From Bacteroidales bacterium (GTDB lineage: Bacteria; Bacteroidota; Bacteroidia; Bacteroidales; UBA7960): a DNA stretch of 9,059 nucleotides. Position 1 is the stretch's first letter. The number at the start of each line of letters is the position of its first letter. Below the pieces are notes generated by a model that made no database searches, was not told the DNA's origin, and was given only the letters and a program-made list of their open reading frames with translations. The DNA lies in contig PWNY01000284.1 of the NCBI GenBank assembly GCA_003557805.1, forward strand, positions 1 through 9,059. The letters are read 5' to 3'. Shown one piece after another: positions 6,531 to 9,059 of this stretch. The translations under genes were made by a program, and so were the position numbers.

Positions 6531-7172
6531 ATGAAAAAACTTGTATTACTATCTTTTTTTATCTGGTATATGGCTGCTTTAATACCAGCTAATGCCCAGT
6601 CGTTGCATACTGTCAGTATAGAGGATAACTCTTTTAGCCCCTCTTCAATTACTGTTAACAGGGGCGATACTGTAAGGTGGGAAATGGATTCATCTATTGA
6701 CCATACTGTCACCAGTGGCGAAAACTGCACATCAGACGGAATATTTGACTCCGGGACCTTGACACCGGGACAAAGCTTCAGCTTTGTTTTTACAGATGAG
6801 GGAGACTTTTCCTATTATTGCATTCCACATTGCGCACAGGGTATGACTGGTGAGATAACGGTTGAGGACAACGTAACCGGAATATTAAACCCGGAGTCTG
6901 CAAACCAGTCATTGATCACTGATTTGTCCCTCTATCCAAATCCCGCAAGCCACTATGCTTTATTAAAGTTTGAGTTGTTAAAACCGGCATTAACGTCAAT
7001 AAAAGTAATGGATATTGCAGGCCGCAAGCTTAAATCAATTTCCAGGCAGGAGTTTGACGCAGGAAGACATGAGGTTGAATTCGCAACAGAATCGTTACCT
7101 CCGGGTGTTTATTTAATAAACCTATATGTCAACAATGAAGTAAAATTTGTTGAAAAACTTATAAAACACTAA
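6531..7172 (+). CDS. T9SS-exported plastocyanin-like blue-copper protein
   Basis: A 213-residue secreted protein with a type 1 copper domain and a type IX secretion tail. Residues 1-22 form a signal peptide with an ANA-Q cleavage site. Residues 25-112 are the cupredoxin domain (VSIEDNSFSPSSITVNRGDTVRW opening strand block). Copper ligands are H58 (DHTV) and C97, H100 and M105 (YYCIPHCAQGM), with the exact C-x2-H-x4-M spacing of plastocyanins, so an intact electron-transfer copper site is expected. C66 and C101 could form a disulfide. Residues 131-213 match the T9SS type A sorting domain: LYPNPAS (134-140), a VMDIAGRKL strand, a PPGVYLINLYV strand and a basic end. The signal peptide and tail imply transfer across the outer membrane and surface anchoring or release. 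A partner cytochrome gene follows 257 bases downstream. Redox role is from the family; the physiological partner is unknown. Confidence 0.92.
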   Translation: MKKLVLLSFFIWYMAALIPANAQSLHTVSIEDNSFSPSSITVNRGDTVRWEMDSSIDHTVTSGENCTSDGIFDSGTLTPGQSFSFVFTDEGDFSYYCIPHCAQGMTGEITVEDNVTGILNPESANQSLITDLSLYPNPASHYALLKFELLKPALTSIKVMDIAGRKLKSISRQEFDAGRHEVEFATESLPPGVYLINLYVNNEVKFVEKLIKH

Positions 7173-7313
7173 TACATTTAACTAAAGGGTGAGATCAAGA
7201 AGCATATTGATGGAAATGAAGAGGACCGGGATTATTGAGAACTTATGATCCTGCATAAGCGTCCATTATTAATTATTTCCGTTGCCAAATGTTCAATTAC
7301 TCGATGTTGTCTT

Positions 7314-7337
7314 GTTGTTAAATTGTTATGTTGTTAA
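7314..7337 (+). repeat. Direct repeat GTTGTTAA, 16-base period
   Basis: GTTGTTAA occurs at 7314-7321 and 7330-7337 in a TTG-rich tract that overlaps the -33 candidate of the cytochrome gene. It might be a tandem activator site; the tract is of low complexity, so chance is likely. Confidence 0.25.
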
Positions 7338-7351
7338 TTTTCATATCTTTA
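7323..7351 (+). promoter_or_regulatory. Candidate Bacteroidota promoter of the cytochrome-OB-fold unit
   Basis: TTG (7323-7325) and TATCTTTA (7344-7351) lie 18 bases apart. The second box differs from TAnnTTTG only in its last base. The leader to the ATG at 7430 would be about 70 bases and contains two dyads. Confidence 0.45.
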
Positions 7352-7353
7352 CG

Positions 7354-7369
7354 AAAACATGCATGTTTT
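7354..7369. repeat. 16-base perfect palindrome AAAACATGCATGTTTT
   Basis: Perfect dyad symmetry over 16 bases, starting three bases after the -7 candidate and therefore covering the predicted transcription start. Placement fits a repressor operator. Its right half GCATGTTTT is identical to bases 487-495 in the leader of the modular GH43 gene. Confidence 0.5.
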
Positions 7370-7379
7370 TGATATTCGG

Positions 7380-7395
7380 CTGGGTTCGAGCCCAG
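7380..7395 (+). repeat. Leader hairpin CTGGG-TTCGAG-CCCAG
   Basis: A 5-base-pair GC-rich stem around a 6-base loop, 34 bases before the cytochrome start codon. The loop resembles a tRNA T-loop (TTCGA), but the loop is one base short and no other tRNA parts flank it. It may affect stability or translation of the leader. Confidence 0.4.
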
Positions 7396-7429
7396 TACTT
7401 ATATAAACCTAATTTTATACCGTATTGAT

Positions 7430-7816
7430 ATGAATAATACCTTATTGCTAAGCAGAATAGTTCAGGTCGTCATTGCCGGTTTGTTCATTATGGTAATTAT
7501 AACTCCGGCCTGCAGTTCCGACAGCGAAGATGAGATCGCTCCTGATTGCAACCTGGCAGATGTTTCCTATTCTGAAACCATCGCACCCATAATGGCTGCC
7601 AGCTGCAATAGCTGCCACTCGGGTGCAAGTCCACAATTTGGGATTAACACAAGCAATTACGAAGGTCTTCGCGTTATCGCCCTCTCAGGTCAGTTGGTGG
7701 GTTCAGTCAATCATAACGAAGGCTATTCTCCAATGCCGCAGGGGCAACCCCAATTGGATGAATGCCTGCGCGAGCAGATTGCCGCATGGGTAGATGATGG
7801 AGCACCGGAAAACTAA
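7430..7816 (+). CDS. Mono-haem c-type cytochrome lipoprotein
   Basis: A 128-residue envelope protein. The N-terminus has a hydrophobic signal ending in TPAC, with C28 as the likely lipid anchor, followed by an acidic SSDSEDE stretch as in surface-exposed Bacteroidota lipoproteins. The mature domain carries one haem-attachment motif CNSCH (C59, C62, H63) preceded by SETIAPIMAAS, a helix pattern typical of class I-like cytochrome domains found in Bacteroidota and Planctomycetes. M102 in YSPMPQG is the probable sixth haem ligand, and LREQIAAWVDDGAPEN is the C-terminal helix. Extra cysteines C40 and C112 may form a disulfide. It should carry single electrons at the outer membrane or periplasm; its partner may be the copper protein upstream. 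There is no SD. The next gene starts 12 bases after the stop, so the two form an operon. Confidence 0.88.
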   Translation: MNNTLLLSRIVQVVIAGLFIMVIITPACSSDSEDEIAPDCNLADVSYSETIAPIMAASCNSCHSGASPQFGINTSNYEGLRVIALSGQLVGSVNHNEGYSPMPQGQPQLDECLREQIAAWVDDGAPEN

Positions 7817-7827
7817 AACAGGAAATC

Positions 7828-8259
7828 ATGAAAAAATGGCAAATTGCTCTAATTGGTCTTGTTTTGGCAGGAATCGCTGCGGCAGCAGCTTTATATTTTT
7901 TGGTTTACAGCAAGTCTCACCCGGATTATGAAAGGGCAAAGCCCGAATATGTCATATCCGCTGAGGCACTTTATTTTTCTTTTGCTGATGATGAAGTAGC
8001 TGCCAACAGCAAATTCACCGGGAAAGTAGTTGCCATTGACGGACAGGTTGCTGAAGTTGAACAGCTTGACGACATGGTGGTCGTTTCATTTGTATTTGAC
8101 GAGGGTCTTTTTGGAAGAGAAGGGGTGCGATGTACCATGCTGGAGGGATACCATACAGGAGCATTGAACCTTGTACACGGGGAAAATGTGGAGATCAAAG
8201 GCCTGTGTACCGGATTTACCGGTAGTGACGTGATCCTTGAACATTGCTCTTTTCTGTAA
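7828..8259 (+). CDS. Membrane-anchored OB-fold protein, tRNA_anti-like family
   Basis: A 143-residue protein with one N-terminal transmembrane segment (about residues 5-27) that anchors a domain outside the cytoplasm. Residues 40-143 match the tRNA_anti-like OB-fold family: SAEALYFSFADDEVAANSKF, then GKVVAIDGQVAEVE, VRCTM, a GENVEIKGLCTGF strand and the DVILEHCSFL end. Despite the family name, a tRNA role is doubtful for an exported copy. Three cysteines (C102, C127, C140) sit at the strand ends and could bind metal or form a disulfide. It starts 12 bases after the cytochrome stop and is followed by an intrinsic terminator, so it is the last gene of that unit. The function in the envelope is unknown. 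The weak GGAAAT before the ATG is the only SD-like sequence. Confidence 0.8.
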   Translation: MKKWQIALIGLVLAGIAAAAALYFLVYSKSHPDYERAKPEYVISAEALYFSFADDEVAANSKFTGKVVAIDGQVAEVEQLDDMVVVSFVFDEGLFGREGVRCTMLEGYHTGALNLVHGENVEIKGLCTGFTGSDVILEHCSFL

Positions 8260-8276
8260 ATGTGAAAGCACATATG

Positions 8277-8305
8277 ATGAAATGCCCCTTTGGGGCTTCA
8301 TTTTT
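8277..8305 (+). terminator. Intrinsic terminator after the OB-fold gene
   Basis: ATGAA-(AT bulge)-GCCCC, loop TTT, GGGGC-TTCAT, then a run of T (8302-8305). A ten-pair stem with a 2-base bulge and a T-tract, 17 bases after the OB-fold stop codon. It ends the cytochrome-OB-fold unit. Confidence 0.8.
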
Positions 8306-8317
8306 ACATTTATACGC

Positions 8318-8332
8318 GCTTGCTTTGCAAGC
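8318..8332. repeat. Second hairpin GCTTGC-TTT-GCAAGC
   Basis: A perfect 6-base-pair stem with a 3-base loop, 13 bases downstream of the terminator, without a T-run of its own. It may be a back-up termination or pause structure. Confidence 0.4.
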
Positions 8333-8416
8333 CCCGGGTTAAAAGTGCACGTGGAATTAAACCCACAAACCGAACTAAAAAGTGAAATTTTGTCAACAAC
8401 ATAAAAAAAGAAACAG

Positions 8417-8968
8417 ATGATAAAAAGATATTTCCTCCTGACTTTATTATGTGTGGCTGCTGCGCATGCTGTAACTGCACAGGTGTACCTGACGCGTAAT
8501 GGTACTATCAGGTTCTTTTCTGAAGCACCACTTGAAAACATTGAGGCAGTTACCCGGCAGGTTATGAGTGCTCTTAATACAGAAACCGGCGAGTTTGTGT
8601 TTCGTCTTCCCATCCGTTCATTTGCATTCGAAAAGGCGCTCATGCAGGAACATTTCAATGATAACTTCATGGAGTCGCACGAATACCCAAATGCCTCTTT
8701 CCAGGGTTTCGTGGAGGAAGTGGACTCTGTTGACTTTACCGTTCCCGGGTCATATGATGTGGCTGTTTCAGGGGAGTTAAGTATTAAAGATGTTACCAAA
8801 ACAATCAGGGAAAAGGGAACCCTGACCGTTAAGGATGATTTGATTGAGGGTGAGGCTGTGTTTATCATACGTCCGGAAGACTACAATATCGATATTCCGC
8901 GCCGGTTTGTCCGCAACATTGCTTCAGAGATTGAAGTGTTTGTGGATGTGACCCTGCGTCCACAGTAA
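8417..8968 (+). CDS. Periplasmic YceI-like lipocalin-fold protein
   Basis: A 183-residue protein of the YceI family, whose members form a lipocalin-like barrel that binds isoprenoid chains such as those of quinones or carotenoid precursors. Residues 1-21 form a signal peptide cleaved at VTA-Q. The mature domain shows IRFFSEAPLENIEA (31-44), FRLPIRSFAFEKALMQEHF (62-80), MESHEYPNASFQG (85-97), VSGELSIKDVTK (117-128) and an NIDIPRRF to FVDVTLRPQ end, all in the order usual for YceI. The length is typical. No haem or metal motif is present. It follows a terminator, so it needs its own promoter, but none of consensus type is seen in 8306-8416. Its position behind a cytochrome and a copper protein, and before another exported protein, suggests a role with quinone-like lipids; this is inferred. 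Confidence 0.9.
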   Translation: MIKRYFLLTLLCVAAAHAVTAQVYLTRNGTIRFFSEAPLENIEAVTRQVMSALNTETGEFVFRLPIRSFAFEKALMQEHFNDNFMESHEYPNASFQGFVEEVDSVDFTVPGSYDVAVSGELSIKDVTKTIREKGTLTVKDDLIEGEAVFIIRPEDYNIDIPRRFVRNIASEIEVFVDVTLRPQ

Positions 8969-8993
8969 AACCAGTCTGCAAAACATACAAATG

Positions 8994-9011
8994 ATTGAGT
9001 ATAATCTCAAT
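8994..9011. repeat. Dyad ATTGAG-TATAAT-CTCAAT
   Basis: Perfect 6-base arms around a 6-base loop, ending 14 bases before the start codon at 9026. It resembles the dyad before the cupredoxin gene (6491-6506). It may be a leader hairpin or regulator site. Confidence 0.3.
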
Positions 9012-9025
9012 TAAACAGAGGACCA

Positions 9026-9059
9026 ATGAAAAAACACTGTTTATGGACGGTGATTTTAA
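9026..9059 (+). CDS. Start of an exported protein, cut by the window edge
   Basis: An ATG preceded by AGAGGA (9017-9022) opens a frame reading MKKHCLWTVIL with no stop before the edge. The Lys-Lys followed by hydrophobic residues is typical of a signal peptide. It lies 57 bases after the YceI stop, on the same strand, so it may share its transcript. In other Bacteroidota a beta-barrel outer-membrane gene (DUF5777-type) often follows YceI genes, but too little is visible here to identify it. Confidence 0.5.
   Translation, partial: MKKHCLWTVIL

Noticed and set aside
7380..7395. tRNA remnant or integration site, from the T-arm-like CTGGGTTCGAGCCCAG
   Set aside because: The loop has six instead of seven bases. 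No acceptor stem, anticodon arm, D-arm or CCA end is present around it, and there is no integrase or repeated copy. It is kept only as a leader hairpin.
8086..8868. Long antisense open frame of 260 codons
   Set aside because: It runs opposite to the well-supported OB-fold and YceI genes and across the terminator between them. Its protein is Ser/Thr-rich with no domain pattern, as expected for a frame shadow.
1..9059. CRISPR array, insertion sequence, phage or plasmid functions
   Set aside because: No regularly spaced repeats, transposase, integrase, terminal inverted repeats or replication genes are visible on either strand.

Overview
The window reads as a chromosomal piece from a member of the Bacteroidota, probably a Bacteroidales-like or Marinilabiliales-like polysaccharide degrader. 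The grounds are a type IX secretion (T9SS) C-terminal sorting domain, a DUF6146-type secreted protein, lipoprotein glycosidases, mostly absent Shine-Dalgarno sequences, and promoter candidates of the Bacteroidota -7 type (TAnnTTTG). This placement is inferred from gene content; there is no marker gene in the window.

Layout. (1) Positions 18-425 hold a small secreted DUF6146-like protein of unknown function on the + strand, with an unusually strong Shine-Dalgarno sequence. (2) Positions 579-6127 are a carbohydrate-degradation island. A secreted modular GH43 enzyme (GH43 + F5/8C + LamG-like) on the + strand meets, tail to tail with 9 bases between the stops, a two-gene minus-strand unit. That unit is a GH127-type beta-L-arabinofuranosidase lipoprotein followed by a small GH43-type lipoprotein. 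Together they suggest release of arabinofuranose or related residues from plant- or algal-type glycans. No SusC/SusD pair, sulfatase or regulator lies inside the window. (3) Positions 6128-6530 are a 403-base non-coding, AT-richer divergent spacer. (4) Positions 6531-9059, all on the + strand, hold a set of small exported proteins with a redox flavour. They are a T9SS-exported plastocyanin-like blue-copper protein, a one-haem c-type cytochrome lipoprotein, a membrane-anchored OB-fold protein (tRNA_anti-like), a periplasmic YceI-like lipocalin, and the first codons of another exported protein at the window edge.

The GH127/GH43 enzymes would act stepwise on arabinose-containing side chains at the cell surface or in the periplasm. 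The second group could be a small envelope electron-transfer or quinone-handling module. The individual domain calls are well supported by visible motifs, but their cooperation is only inferred from clustering. The non-coding regions hold several dyad symmetries close to the promoter candidates and one convincing intrinsic terminator at 8277-8305.
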